Source: Streptomyces clavuligerus (lineage in GTDB: Bacteria; Actinomycetota; Actinomycetes; Streptomycetales; Streptomycetaceae). Taken from it: 64,000 nt of DNA. Below the pieces are notes generated by a model. That model saw only the letters and a list, made by a program, of their open reading frames with translations, ran no database searches and was not told where the DNA came from. Below, one piece after another: positions 39,494-47,934 of the stretch (position 1 is the first letter of the stretch; each line of letters begins with the position of its first letter). The position numbers and the translations under genes are program-made. The stretch is taken from positions 1,798,001-1,862,000 of the forward strand of contig NZ_CP027858.1 of assembly GCF_005519465.1 (NCBI RefSeq), given 5' to 3'.

Positions 39494-40336
39494 CTACATC
39501 ACCAGCGCGGCGCGGGCGTTGACCCACGCGACGGTGCAGTGCCGCATCGACTCACCCCGCGCCTGCGCGGCGGCGAACAGCCGCTCCACGTGTGCCTCGG
39601 TGAGGCAGCCGCACCGGCCATGGGTGGACAGCACGGCAAGGAACACCCGGTAGACCGTGTTGTGGATCGCGCTCCGGGCGTCCGCGATGTGCTGCTCGGC
39701 CATCGCGATCCCGCGCTCCAGGAAGACAGGCGTGCGGTGCGGACACGCCCCGCCCCCACCCGGCAACGGCACGGCGGGCAGTGACGCGGTCCGGGGCGCG
39801 GTCGCCTTCACGACCAGCGCCCGGACCACGTCCGGCAGATGGATCATGGCCCCGGTTCCGGGGCCGAGCCACCGTGCGTAGGCCATGGTCGACTTGATGT
39901 CGACACCGGGGCGGACGGCGTTCGCGGACCGCATCGTGCCCCGGTAGATCCAGTGCTCGCCCCGGGTGGTGGCCACGGTCACGGTACGGGGCAGGGTCCG
40001 GCGGGCCCACGCGATCGCAGCCGCGTCGTCCAGGTCGACGATGGTGAGTCCGGCGCCGCCGGGGTGGTAGGCGAGCCCGGTGGCGCGGTGCCAGTCTGCG
40101 GCCCACTGGACGGACGAGAGAACGGCCGGGTCGGTGGTGGCGGCGGCCCAGGCGTGGCACGGCAGCGGGCACACGCACAGTCCGGGGGTCCGCATGTGGG
40201 GGCGGCCCCCGCACACGGTGTCCCGGCACGCGGAGCAGTTCGCCGGGGGGCGCTTCTCGCGGAGCGGGAGCACGGGCACCCCCCGACCGGCGAGGTTGAG
40301 CGCGGCCTGTAGCAGGGAGGGGCGGGCATGAGTCAT
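39494..40336 (-). CDS. Bifunctional DNA primase/polymerase (prim-pol)
   Basis: 280 residues from ATG 40336, which has GAGG at good spacing. The archaeo-eukaryotic primase-like active site is visible: acidic triad region IVDLDD (about 100-104), the GEHWIY histidine (His128) and DIKSTMAY. A Cys-rich insertion (C-x2-C...C-x-C, about 34-60) may bind zinc. The Prim-Pol domain synthesises primers for element replication, and defines this as the prim-pol class of AICE rather than RepSA or RepAM. Confidence 0.87.
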   Translation of the reverse strand: MTHARPSLLQAALNLAGRGVPVLPLREKRPPANCSACRDTVCGGRPHMRTPGLCVCPLPCHAWAAATTDPAVLSSVQWAADWHRATGLAYHPGGAGLTIVDLDDAAAIAWARRTLPRTVTVATTRGEHWIYRGTMRSANAVRPGVDIKSTMAYARWLGPGTGAMIHLPDVVRALVVKATAPRTASLPAVPLPGGGGACPHRTPVFLERGIAMAEQHIADARSAIHNTVYRVFLAVLSTHGRCGCLTEAHVERLFAAAQARGESMRHCTVAWVNARAALVM

Positions 40337-40430
40337 GCTGGACACCTCAGCTCTCTGTTGAGTTGTGCTGGACGAGGGCGGCCCCGGACTTTGGCGAGAC
40401 GGGGGCCGCCCTCGGTGTGTGGCGGGTGGG

Positions 40431-41177
40431 TCAGCCGGTGATGCTCAGGACCACGCAGGTGGCGTCGTCGCGGTAGCCGTCCGGGCCGGTCATGGCGGCG
40501 GCGGTGATGGCGTCGGCCAGGGCATACGGATCGGCGTGGTGGTCCTGGACCAGGGCCTCCAGCGTGGTGCGGCGGATCTGCCCGTGGGCACCGTCGGACG
40601 TGAGGATGATGACCCGGTCGCGGACGTAGCAGAGGGGCACGGTCGCGATCGAGCAGCGGCCCAGGGCACTGCGGGCGTAGTCGTCCAGCACCCTCGCCCC
40701 GGCCTCTACCGTCACGGTTTCATCGGGGCGGTTGTCGCGGTGGAGCGTGACGGCGGTGCCGCCCCATTCCCGCAGCCAGGTGCCCATGGTCTGGTCGGTC
40801 GACCGCTGGATCAGGCTCGTGCCGGTCCAGCCGTAGATGCGGGCATCGCCGGTCCACGCGATCGATGTCGTCCCGGACTCGGCGTTGGTGACGGCGACCA
40901 CGGCAACGCCGTCGTCGACCTGGACAGTGGTCGGGGCGGCGGCCATCTCAGCGGCGGCGAGGATGCCGAGCAGTGCGCCCCGGCGGGCACCGACCCGCGC
41001 GGCCACCTCAGCGGCAGTGCGGGAGAAGAGAACCACGTCGGGGCTGTTACCGATGCCGTCGACGAGTGCGGCGGCCACCATCCCCGTCCCCGGGAGCCGG
41101 TGAACGGCGCTGTTGTCGGCGTTGTGGGGGCGGGTGCCCCGGCGGGTCGCGGTGGCGGTGGTGATGGTGAGGGTCAT
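40431..41177 (-). CDS. PP2C-type Ser/Thr phosphatase
   Basis: 248 residues. PP2C metal motifs are in order: NADNS (about 19-23), VDGIGN (Asp40-Gly41), GDARIY, TSDGAH and RDDATCVVL. All metal-binding aspartates are kept, so activity is likely. No membrane helix or kinase domain. It is unusual cargo for a replication/transfer region; it might reset phosphorylation of element or host proteins during transfer. ATG overlaps the upstream stop (ATGA). Confidence 0.85.
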   Translation of the reverse strand: MTLTITTATATRRGTRPHNADNSAVHRLPGTGMVAAALVDGIGNSPDVVLFSRTAAEVAARVGARRGALLGILAAAEMAAAPTTVQVDDGVAVVAVTNAESGTTSIAWTGDARIYGWTGTSLIQRSTDQTMGTWLREWGGTAVTLHRDNRPDETVTVEAGARVLDDYARSALGRCSIATVPLCYVRDRVIILTSDGAHGQIRRTTLEALVQDHHADPYALADAITAAAMTGPDGYRDDATCVVLSITG

Positions 41178-41695
41178 CGGGTCTCCAGGGCGGGTCGCCG
41201 TCGGCGGCTCCGGGTCGTGGCCAGCAGGTAGGCGCTTCCGGCTTGCCGGAGGGCAGTGTGGGCGTCGCGGCTGCGGTCCCGTCCGGTCTCCAGCTCGGTC
41301 TCGACGTCGGGGGCGAACAGCCCGTCGCAGGCGCCGCCGAGCGGGATGTCACTCAGTTCGATCGCCGCCCACGCCGCAGCTTCGCCGAGGTCGACCAGGG
41401 GCGTGCCGTGAGCGATGAGGGCGAGGCGGTCCCGGGTGATAGTGACCGATGTCCGCAGCCGCCACCGCTGTTCGGCCTGCTCCGGGGTCTCGGGCCGCCC
41501 GTTCCGACGTTGGGCGACGATCAGCCAGTGGTGTTCGCGGTAGCGGAGGACGGCGTCCAGCAGGCCGATGAGCGCGTCGGTGACTTGCTGCTGGTGCCGC
41601 TCGATCCGGGCGGCGCGGTCGGTGGCGCGCTGGGTGTAGGTGGCGAGGGCGCCACCGGCGAGGGTGCCGAGTACGGCGATGAGGGCGGTCAGCAC
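41174..41695 (-). CDS. Small membrane-anchored protein of unknown function
   Basis: 173 residues. One N-terminal membrane helix (about 2-20), then a helical, charged cytoplasmic domain (Arg/Gln/Glu rich) with HQQQVTDALIGLLDAV. I recognise no family. Overlaps both neighbours, so it belongs to the operon; it may work with the PP2C protein downstream. Confidence 0.7.
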   Translation of the reverse strand: MLTALIAVLGTLAGGALATYTQRATDRAARIERHQQQVTDALIGLLDAVLRYREHHWLIVAQRRNGRPETPEQAEQRWRLRTSVTITRDRLALIAHGTPLVDLGEAAAWAAIELSDIPLGGACDGLFAPDVETELETGRDRSRDAHTALRQAGSAYLLATTRSRRRRPALETR

Positions 41696-41946
41696 GATGC
41701 CTCCGGGCCGTCGATGGCGCGCGGGATGCTGCTGGTGGGGAGCTGGGCTCGGATGTAGGCGAGGGTCTGGCCCGGGGTCTTGCGGGAGCGGTAGAAAGCG
41801 GGGGCGGGGCAGTCGGGGATCGCGGCGGCGATCTGCCCGGCCAGAGCCTGGGTGACGCCGTCACGGGCGATCAACCGGATCTCCACCCGCTCCATCCCGG
41901 GCGGGGGGCTGGTGCGCCGAGCGGGCTGTCGGGGTGCTGCGGTCAT
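41689..41946 (-). CDS. Hypothetical protein
   Basis: 85 residues, no membrane segment. Core EIRLIARDGVTQALAGQIAAAIPDC suggests a small alpha/beta fold. Overlaps the next gene by seven bases. Function unknown. Confidence 0.65.
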   Translation of the reverse strand: MTAAPRQPARRTSPPPGMERVEIRLIARDGVTQALAGQIAAAIPDCPAPAFYRSRKTPGQTLAYIRAQLPTSSIPRAIDGPEASC

Positions 41947-41958
41947 GGGTCTCCTTTT

Positions 41959-42258
41959 CTAGAAGGGGGGTTTGTTGCTGTAGCCGCCGGGGGCCCAGGG
42001 GTCCGGGTGGCCGGTCCGTCGCCGGAGCCAGCGGGGCGGCCGGGGGAGGCGGAGAAGGGTGCGGCGGTATCCCGCGTCCCAGCACGGGCAGGTGGTCCAG
42101 TTGGTGCCCGCGTAGCCGGTCTCGTCGCCGTAGTCGTAGGCCCATCCGCCGTCCCCGTGGCAGTCGGCGCAGTCGGGGGCGGGGGTGTCGGTGAGGATCA
42201 GGGCGGGGCGGGGCCAGGTGGTGAAGGTGATGTGGGGGCGGATGCGGTTTTGGAGCAT
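41959..42258 (-). CDS. Small cysteine-rich protein, probable zinc ribbon
   Basis: 99 residues with a C-x2-C (CADCHGDG) and a later C-x-C (CPCW), separated by an acidic aromatic loop; looks like a zinc ribbon. Basic Arg/Pro tail. GGGAG ribosome site before ATG 42258. Similar small proteins are common in AICEs; role unknown. Confidence 0.65.
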   Translation of the reverse strand: MLQNRIRPHITFTTWPRPALILTDTPAPDCADCHGDGGWAYDYGDETGYAGTNWTTCPCWDAGYRRTLLRLPRPPRWLRRRTGHPDPWAPGGYSNKPPF

Positions 42259-42273
42259 GGGGCTCCCGACGGT

Positions 42274-42780
42274 TCAGCGGTGGTTGATGGTGCCGGTGGC
42301 GCGGCCGAAGAGGCCGGTGGCGGTGATCTGCTGGGTGATGTGGGTGGTGCCCCGGCCGGTGGCCCGGGGGCGTCCGGTGCGCAGGGCGATGGCTCCGGCG
42401 GTGCCGGTGGCGATCAGGGCGGCAGCGGCCCACAGGGCGTTGGTCATGGCGGTCAGTCCCGGGGCGGCGTAGGAGATACCGATGCCTGCGGCGGCGATTC
42501 CGCCGCCGACGGTGGGTGCGAGGAGGGCGGTGGTGCGGGCCCATGCCGGTACCGGCCGTACTCCCGGACCGGCCGCCCCCGGGGCGGTGGTGATCACCGG
42601 CACGGGGGTGGGGTGGGTGTAGGCGAGGGTGCGGCGGCCGTCCGGGAGGGTGACCAGTTCCACCCCGGGCGGGATCTCCCGGGGGGCCATCGGGGGTCGG
42701 GACGGGTCGGGGAGGTAGGCGGGCCGGAAGGCCGGACCGGTCTCCAGGGCGGTGGTGGTGATCTCGTACGGCTCATGCAC
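42274..42780 (-). CDS. Two-helix membrane protein, possible spread protein
   Basis: 168 residues. Proline-rich N-terminal half, then two close membrane helices (about 83-108 and 112-130) and a basic tail. No known motif. Lies between the transfer gene and the replication genes, where Streptomyces plasmids carry spd-type genes; that assignment is from context only. Confidence 0.6.
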   Translation of the reverse strand: MHEPYEITTTALETGPAFRPAYLPDPSRPPMAPREIPPGVELVTLPDGRRTLAYTHPTPVPVITTAPGAAGPGVRPVPAWARTTALLAPTVGGGIAAAGIGISYAAPGLTAMTNALWAAAALIATGTAGAIALRTGRPRATGRGTTHITQQITATGLFGRATGTINHR

Positions 42781-42845
42781 GGTGGTCCTCCAGGGCCGCC
42801 GGGCTGGCCCCGCACGGGGGTGTGCGCGGGGCCAGCCCGGCGGGT

Positions 42846-42957
42846 GTTACGCAGAGTCGGACGGGAGGTGTGAGGGGGTGTTACGCGGTGCTGTTACGCC
42901 CGTCTAACAGCCCGTCTGCCTAAGGGTTTGGGTGTTAGGCGGGCGTAACGCGTTACG
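42846..42957. repeat. Candidate clt transfer locus: GTTACG repeats and inverted repeats at the 3' end of the tra gene
   Basis: GTTACGC occurs at 42846, 42880 and 42893, GCGTAAC at 42943, and the 14-bp palindrome CGTAACGCGTTACG at 42944-42957. The arms 42893-42909 and 42933-42949 pair at 16 of 17 positions around a 23-base loop. This sits directly after the stop of the TraB-like gene, the place where TraB recognition repeats (clt) lie in Streptomyces plasmids such as pSVH1. Confidence 0.55.
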
Positions 42958-42961
42958 GGTG

Positions 42962-44989
42962 TCAGGCAGGTGTGAGGGCGGGGACGATGCGCCACCGGCC
43001 GGTCTGGCTGGTGGGTTCCAGACGGCCGTCCACGGCCGCGTCCTTCAGCCGGAGGGAGACCCACGAGCGCGAGAGATTGTGGGTGTCGCACCAGTCCATG
43101 AAGTCCTTCGGTCCGATGACCATCCGGCCCTCGGACGCGAACTCGTCCAGCGCCTGGGCGAACAGTTCCCGCGCTTGGTCCGGGGACGGCTTGCGCCCGG
43201 CGGGTTCGCCGAACAGCGGGGCGTCGTCACCGGGCTGGGGACCGGGGAGGTCGGCTTCGGGGTCGATGTCCTTGTCTTCCGGGTCGACCGCCGGTCCTGT
43301 GCCGGTGCTGGGGTCGTCCATCCCGGGTTCCTCCGTCGGGCCGGTGCCGGTGTCCGGCTGGCTGCGGTCGGTGTAGGCGGACCCTGCAACCCCGGTGGCG
43401 GCACGGGCGGTGACGGGGTCGACGCGGGCGCCGTTGCGGGCGGCCCACTGGGCCACCGTCTCCATGAGGCTGGTGGCGGTGTCGGTGAACCACCGCGTAC
43501 GGCCCGGACTGCTGTACCGCTCCTCGGGGATGCCGGGGGTGATGAGGTAGCAGTAGCCGGGGCGGCGGTTGGCCCAGCGCTCCGGCGCGGCCCCGGCGTC
43601 GATCACCGCATCAGGGAGCATGAACGAGGCGGCCATGGCGTTGGGGACGCCGAAGCACAGCCGGGACCCGAGCGCGTCGCGGGTGGTGGTGGAGAGCTGG
43701 TCGTGGCTGGGCCGCTGGAGCGACACCACCAGCGCCATCCCCGCCGACCGGGCCAGGTTCGCGATGCTGTTGAACGCGTCGTCCCCGAGGAGACCGAGGG
43801 AGACCCCGGCCTCCTCAAACCAGGCGACGTGGAAGGGCAGCCCTTCGCACCCGCACGGGGTGCCGCCGGTGCGGCAGGAGTGCTTGGGGTCGGTCTGCCG
43901 CTGGGCGGCGGCGGCCTCCCACTGGCGGTAGGAGTGCTGGCCCAGCCACTGTGTGCGGGCGGGGATGACGGCCTTGACCGCCTCGATCATGACTTCGGTG
44001 GGCGTGCCTCCCTCAACGGCCCAGTCGATCCCGGGCAGCAGGGGCCGGAAGTCCTGGAACCCCTTCGGGTCCGACAGCCAGAAGATCACGTCCGTGCGGG
44101 ACAGGATCTCCGTCATAAGGTTCAGGGCCCCGTCGCCCTTGCCCGAGCCGGTCATGCCCGCGATCAGGACGTGCGTGGCGTTGCGTCCGGCCTCCTTGTC
44201 GCCGGGCAGCCACAGCAGGAGAGGGGAGCCATCGTCGTACACGCCGATCACGAGCGGGTCGGTGATCGACCCACCCGGATGGGACGGGCCCTCTTCCTCC
44301 CAGCGGACCGTGTCGGCGAGCATGTCGACCGGCACCACCACCAGTTCGCCCCGGCGGGCCGAGTCGGGGTCGGGCAGGTACCGCACGGCGGTCGGGGGGA
44401 CGTCCAGCGCGGACGCGACCCGGGGCAGGGCCCGGGTCACGTCGTCGTTGGTCTGCTCGCCCGGCTCCAGCACCAGACCGGCGGTCACCCGGTTCGGTTC
44501 CACCTTCGCGTTCTTGATCGCCGCCTTGGCCAGCCCCACCTTCTCCAGCAGCGACCCCGACGGATCGGCGGTGCGCTCGGTGGAACGGAGGGTCTGGCGG
44601 AGGTTCCACGACAGGGCGGCGGTCGCCCCGCCGATCAGGAACAGGTCGGGCAGCGGCCCGGCGAGCGCGGCCCCGGTCACCCACCCGGACCCGGCCGCCA
44701 CCGTGATGGCCGAGTGCAGACGGCGCTGCGGACCGGCGTTCTTGCCCGCCCACCACGCCGCCCCGGTCAGCGTCACCGACGCCAGGGTCAGCCCCACCCC
44801 CGCCGCAGCCGACCCCGACCACAGCACATGTCCCCCGGCCCCGGCCACGCCGACCACCCCGGTCACGATCCACGGAGGCGCGTACGGCTTGGCCCGGTGC
44901 CACAGCCACGACCGCAGCCCGGACGCGGACGACTCGCCCTTCAGCCGCTCTTCCCGATCCTTCTCGGTATCGGTGTTCTTGCTGGTCAT
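42962..44989 (-). CDS. traB: TraB-like FtsK/SpoIIIE DNA translocase
   Basis: 675 residues from ATG 44989, eight bases after GGGAGG. Two to four N-terminal membrane helices (about 40-60, 65-82, 94-112 and 114-130), a linker, then the motor: Walker A GMTGSGKG (278-285), Walker B-like FWLSDPKG. An acidic Pro/Asp-rich linker (about 550-600) leads to a C-terminal winged helix (IGPKDFMDWCDTHNLSRSW) for sequence-specific DNA binding. As in pSAM2 and pSVH1, one such hexameric pump is enough to move double-stranded DNA to the recipient. Confidence 0.9.
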   Translation of the reverse strand: MTSKNTDTEKDREERLKGESSASGLRSWLWHRAKPYAPPWIVTGVVGVAGAGGHVLWSGSAAAGVGLTLASVTLTGAAWWAGKNAGPQRRLHSAITVAAGSGWVTGAALAGPLPDLFLIGGATAALSWNLRQTLRSTERTADPSGSLLEKVGLAKAAIKNAKVEPNRVTAGLVLEPGEQTNDDVTRALPRVASALDVPPTAVRYLPDPDSARRGELVVVPVDMLADTVRWEEEGPSHPGGSITDPLVIGVYDDGSPLLLWLPGDKEAGRNATHVLIAGMTGSGKGDGALNLMTEILSRTDVIFWLSDPKGFQDFRPLLPGIDWAVEGGTPTEVMIEAVKAVIPARTQWLGQHSYRQWEAAAAQRQTDPKHSCRTGGTPCGCEGLPFHVAWFEEAGVSLGLLGDDAFNSIANLARSAGMALVVSLQRPSHDQLSTTTRDALGSRLCFGVPNAMAASFMLPDAVIDAGAAPERWANRRPGYCYLITPGIPEERYSSPGRTRWFTDTATSLMETVAQWAARNGARVDPVTARAATGVAGSAYTDRSQPDTGTGPTEEPGMDDPSTGTGPAVDPEDKDIDPEADLPGPQPGDDAPLFGEPAGRKPSPDQARELFAQALDEFASEGRMVIGPKDFMDWCDTHNLSRSWVSLRLKDAAVDGRLEPTSQTGRWRIVPALTPA

Positions 44990-45002
44990 CACGTTCACCT
45001 CC

Positions 45003-45527
45003 CTACTGGCGGGCCCAGTCCATGCGGGGACCCTGCGGGCGCCGGGCCCGGTGCCGGACGCGGTTGATCTCTTCCTCGAACTCCTGCTGGAACGCCGCGT
45101 AGCAGGCGGCGGCGTTCACGGCCGCGTCCTTCAGCGCATCAGCGCTCTTGCGCATCTTCCGGGCCACCTTCCGGGCCCGCAGCTTCGCCCCGAAGGGGCG
45201 GCCCTCCGGGTCCGGCACCGTCTCCAGCGTCGCCTTCAGGATCTCCGCGCCCATCGACACCTCGAACGACAGCCCAATACCCAAGGCCCGCAGGTGGTTG
45301 CAGTACGAGCGGATGTCCGCCGGGGACGTGAAGTACGGCTCCGGCAGATGCCCGTCCCGGTGCGCGGCACCGGCACCACCGCCGCCGCCCGCCGGAGTGG
45401 GCACCGCCGTCTTGCTGCCCGTGTTCACGTTCACCGTGAACCCCGGAGCGAACGCCGTGTACGAGCTGGACTTGTTCGTCTTGGCCTGGCTGCCATTCGC
45501 GCCACGGCCCGGACTGGTAGTACTCAT
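45003..45527 (-). CDS. Conserved AICE protein upstream of traB
   Basis: 174 residues from ATG 45527 (GGAGG eight bases before). A flexible Gly/Ser/Thr N-terminus, then a helical domain with ADIRSYCNHLRALGIGLSFE and a very basic middle (KLRARKVARKMRKSAD). Conserved position just before the translocase suggests a partner in transfer or DNA binding. Family not recognised. Confidence 0.7.
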   Translation of the reverse strand: MSTTSPGRGANGSQAKTNKSSSYTAFAPGFTVNVNTGSKTAVPTPAGGGGGAGAAHRDGHLPEPYFTSPADIRSYCNHLRALGIGLSFEVSMGAEILKATLETVPDPEGRPFGAKLRARKVARKMRKSADALKDAAVNAAACYAAFQQEFEEEINRVRHRARRPQGPRMDWARQ

Positions 45528-45549
45528 AGCCATCGCCTCCAGGCGAAGA

Positions 45550-45786
45550 TCAGAGGGAGTTGGGCTCCAGCGCGAAGAACGTCACGTTGGCGTCGGCAAG
45601 CTCCGGACGGGCAGCGACGATCTGCCGCTTGAGCCACACGTAGACGTCGTAGCGGGTGTCCCGGGTGCCCGGGGTGAGCGTGCCGTCCCACGTGAACATC
45701 GCCTGACCAGGCAGATCCAGCGTGAGGACGTAGTGGTGCGATCCCTGCTGCGGAACAGCAGCAGCAGTCTCATGCGCGGTCGTCAT
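45550..45786 (-). CDS. Small conserved AICE protein
   Basis: 78 residues, alpha/beta (HYVLTLDLPGQAMFTWDGTLTPGTRDTRYDVYVWLKRQIV). AAGGGA ribosome site before ATG 45786. No recognised family; function unknown. Confidence 0.65.
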   Translation of the reverse strand: MTTAHETAAAVPQQGSHHYVLTLDLPGQAMFTWDGTLTPGTRDTRYDVYVWLKRQIVAARPELADANVTFFALEPNSL

Positions 45787-45814
45787 GACCGGTCCCTTCA
45801 GAAGTCAGGAAGCC

Positions 45815-46170
45815 TCAGACCGTGTGCGGGGCGCCGTCGGCGCAGGGCACGCACATGCCGAGAGAGCGCGGGATGCAGTAGCCGCAGTCGGTGCGGCAGG
45901 AAGGGCAGGTGCGGCGGGCCCGCATCGCGGCAGCGAGGGCGGCGGCACGGGCCGGGGTCATCGGCCGCACCGGGAGCGCCAGAGCCACCCGGTACAGGTA
46001 GGCCGTCAGCGGCCCCCGGCCCCGCCGGGCCTCAGCCCGTCGGCGCGGAGCTGACGCCGGGTGGCGTACCCGTCCGGGGCGCACCGCCACGGGAAGGTGG
46101 GGATGCCGTGGCGGGCGCCGTCCGGGTCGTAGAGATCACGACGGGCCACCACGGCGGATACCCCGCTCAT
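45815..46170 (-). pseudogene. RRQRL-motif zinc-binding protein gene, frameshifted
   Basis: The 5' part (ATG 46170, overlapping the upstream stop by ATGA) reads YDPDGARHGIPTFPWRCAPDG then YATRRQLRADGLRPGG, and stops at 46006. The 3' part, in another frame (45815 to about 46050), continues with TAYLYRVALALP, RRTCPSCRTDCGYC and CVPCADG, the zinc-binding end of the same family. No single frame spans both. The break lies in a G-rich run near 46008-46025, and the linker between RRQL and AYLYRV appears shorter than I remember for the family, so a small deletion is likely; a sequencing error cannot be excluded. Confidence 0.75.
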
Positions 46171-47222
46171 GCTCCGGTCCCCTCACGGGCCAGCAGCGCG
46201 GTCCACACGAGCCGGATGCGGGCGTCGCCGCCGACGTACCCGGCGGCGCGGTAGGCGGCCAGGGCCTGCCGGTAGGACAGAGGCGGGTCCTCGCTGTGGC
46301 GGAGATAGCGCAGCACCACCATCAGCTGATCTTCCGTCAGTGGCTCGCCCGGGGTGGGTGTGGCGACCCCCGCCACGGCCGCCGCGTCGTCCAGCACCAT
46401 CGGCGCCACACCCGTGGCGGGTGCGGCGGGCGGCTCCGGTACGGGTGCGGCAGACGCCGGACCCAGGGCCGTGACCTGCGTGTCCGCCCCCGCCACGGGT
46501 GTGGCGGGGGTCTTCTCCGGGGGACGTGCCGACACGGGCGCCGTGGGCCCCCACACCGGGAGCTCCCACCGGGCCGCCACACCCGGTGCGGCGGCCGTGG
46601 CGGGTGCCGCCACACTCGCCAGCGCCCGGCCCGTGGCCTCACCCGTGCGGGCACTCTCCAGCACCGACCACGCCTGGGCCAGCGCCCCGGCGGTCTCCGC
46701 CTGGACCCGGGCGACCCGCGCCCCGACGCCGGTCACGGCCGTCAGGCGGGTTTCCTCGGTGGCGGCCTGTGCCCGCAGCCGGGCCCGTGCCACCGCCGCC
46801 GTATCCCGCGCCTCCTGCTGCACCCGCTGGATCGTTCCCAGCGCGCTCGGGGTGAGCGCGGTCCGCTCCCACAGCCCGTGCACCACCCACAGGAGCTTCG
46901 CCCCGATCGGCAGCCACGACACGGCCAGCCACGGGGCGGGGGACTCCTCGGTGAGGGCGTGGGCGACCAGGACCCCGGTCGCCACCGCCCCGAAGAGCCA
47001 GCCGACGACCGTGACCGGGGTCGACCGGTCCCCTTGCGCGGCGAGACGCCGTTCGTAGGCGAGGGTGGTGAGCCAGCCGCCGTCGATCCCCGCCCCGACG
47101 ACCGCCACGACCAGCAGCGGCAGCACCGGATCGAGCCACAGCACGATCACGACCAGCGTCAGCACCATCGACACGGCCGTCATCGCCATGGCGGGCCCAG
47201 CCGTCCGCTGCGCGGCCTTCAT
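46167..47222 (-). CDS. SpdB-like membrane protein
   Basis: 351 residues. Four membrane helices in the first 125 residues, a helical middle rich in Ala/Arg/Glu (about 130-200), an Ala/Pro-rich linker with many PAT/APV repeats, and a small C-terminal helical domain (LTEDQLMVVLRYLRHSEDPP...). This layout matches the plasmid spread (SpdB) and DUF2637-type proteins of Streptomyces elements, which help spread the element from cell to cell along mycelium. Coupled to neighbours by ATGA overlaps at both ends. Confidence 0.7.
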   Translation of the reverse strand: MKAAQRTAGPAMAMTAVSMVLTLVVIVLWLDPVLPLLVVAVVGAGIDGGWLTTLAYERRLAAQGDRSTPVTVVGWLFGAVATGVLVAHALTEESPAPWLAVSWLPIGAKLLWVVHGLWERTALTPSALGTIQRVQQEARDTAAVARARLRAQAATEETRLTAVTGVGARVARVQAETAGALAQAWSVLESARTGEATGRALASVAAPATAAAPGVAARWELPVWGPTAPVSARPPEKTPATPVAGADTQVTALGPASAAPVPEPPAAPATGVAPMVLDDAAAVAGVATPTPGEPLTEDQLMVVLRYLRHSEDPPLSYRQALAAYRAAGYVGGDARIRLVWTALLAREGTGA

Positions 47223-47488
47223 GACCCGCCGCCGATCCGGCGGACCTCGATCGAGGCAGCCAGCTCAGTCGGACCGTCGGGGACCGTGAGTTCTTCCCAC
47301 GCCCACCGGCGGCCCACCACCTCAAAGCCCAGCGCCCGCAGCGCGGCCGTGCGCTCCGCAGGAGTGGGGGCAGGATCGGTCCGGCCGAACTCCATCTCCG
47401 GCCACTCCTCACAGGAGGCATCGTGAAGGACGACGCACAACCCCCACCCCCCGCCGAACTGATCCAGACGCGCGGTATAGGTCGTCAT
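47219..47488 (-). CDS. Small conserved protein, possibly DUF6303
   Basis: 89 residues starting MTTYTARLDQFGGGWGLCVV. The pattern of a beta-hairpin, EWPEMEFGRTDPAPTPAERTAALRALGF and a Trp-rich end resembles DUF6303 as I remember it; not certain. Overlaps both neighbours by four bases. Function unknown. Confidence 0.65.
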   Translation of the reverse strand: MTTYTARLDQFGGGWGLCVVLHDASCEEWPEMEFGRTDPAPTPAERTAALRALGFEVVGRRWAWEELTVPDGPTELAASIEVRRIGGGS

Positions 47489-47934
47489 GCCGCACCCCCG
47501 ATGGTCAGTTCGTCAACGAAGAGGCAGGTCCGCCCGGTGCCGGGCGCCATGCCCACGACGGGGTCCAGCTCGACGCCGACGTACTCGCGGCCGCAGTTCC
47601 GGTGGTCGGGGTTGGTGACACGACCGACGTCGACCCCGTTGACGGTGCCCGTGCGCCCGTCGGACGAGACAACGCGGGTGCCCTTCGGGAGATCAGCGGC
47701 GGTACGGGGTGCGGCAATCTCCACGGTGGTGGGGTCCTGGAGCTGCGCCAGCACGGCCATGCCCTGCTCCGTCAGCGTGCTTTCCACCGGGTGGATCAGG
47801 CCCCGGGCGACCAGGGCGCGTTCCGTGCCGACACTGCACACCACCACTGCGCCGTCCCCGCCCGTGGAGAGGGCACGACGCATGCACTCACTCAGCCGAT
47901 CGGCCCTGACCCCGGCGACAGACGCGGTACTCAC
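47485..47934 (-). CDS. Hypothetical AICE protein
   Basis: 149 residues from GTG 47934, chosen because it overlaps the upstream stop (GTGA). N-terminal half is helical (ADRLSECMRRALSTG) with a winged-helix-like beginning; the second half is beta-rich (LPKGTRVVSSDGRTGTVNGVD), like a small SH3-type barrel. No family recognised. Confidence 0.65.
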   Translation of the reverse strand: MSTASVAGVRADRLSECMRRALSTGGDGAVVVCSVGTERALVARGLIHPVESTLTEQGMAVLAQLQDPTTVEIAAPRTAADLPKGTRVVSSDGRTGTVNGVDVGRVTNPDHRNCGREYVGVELDPVVGMAPGTGRTCLFVDELTIGGAA

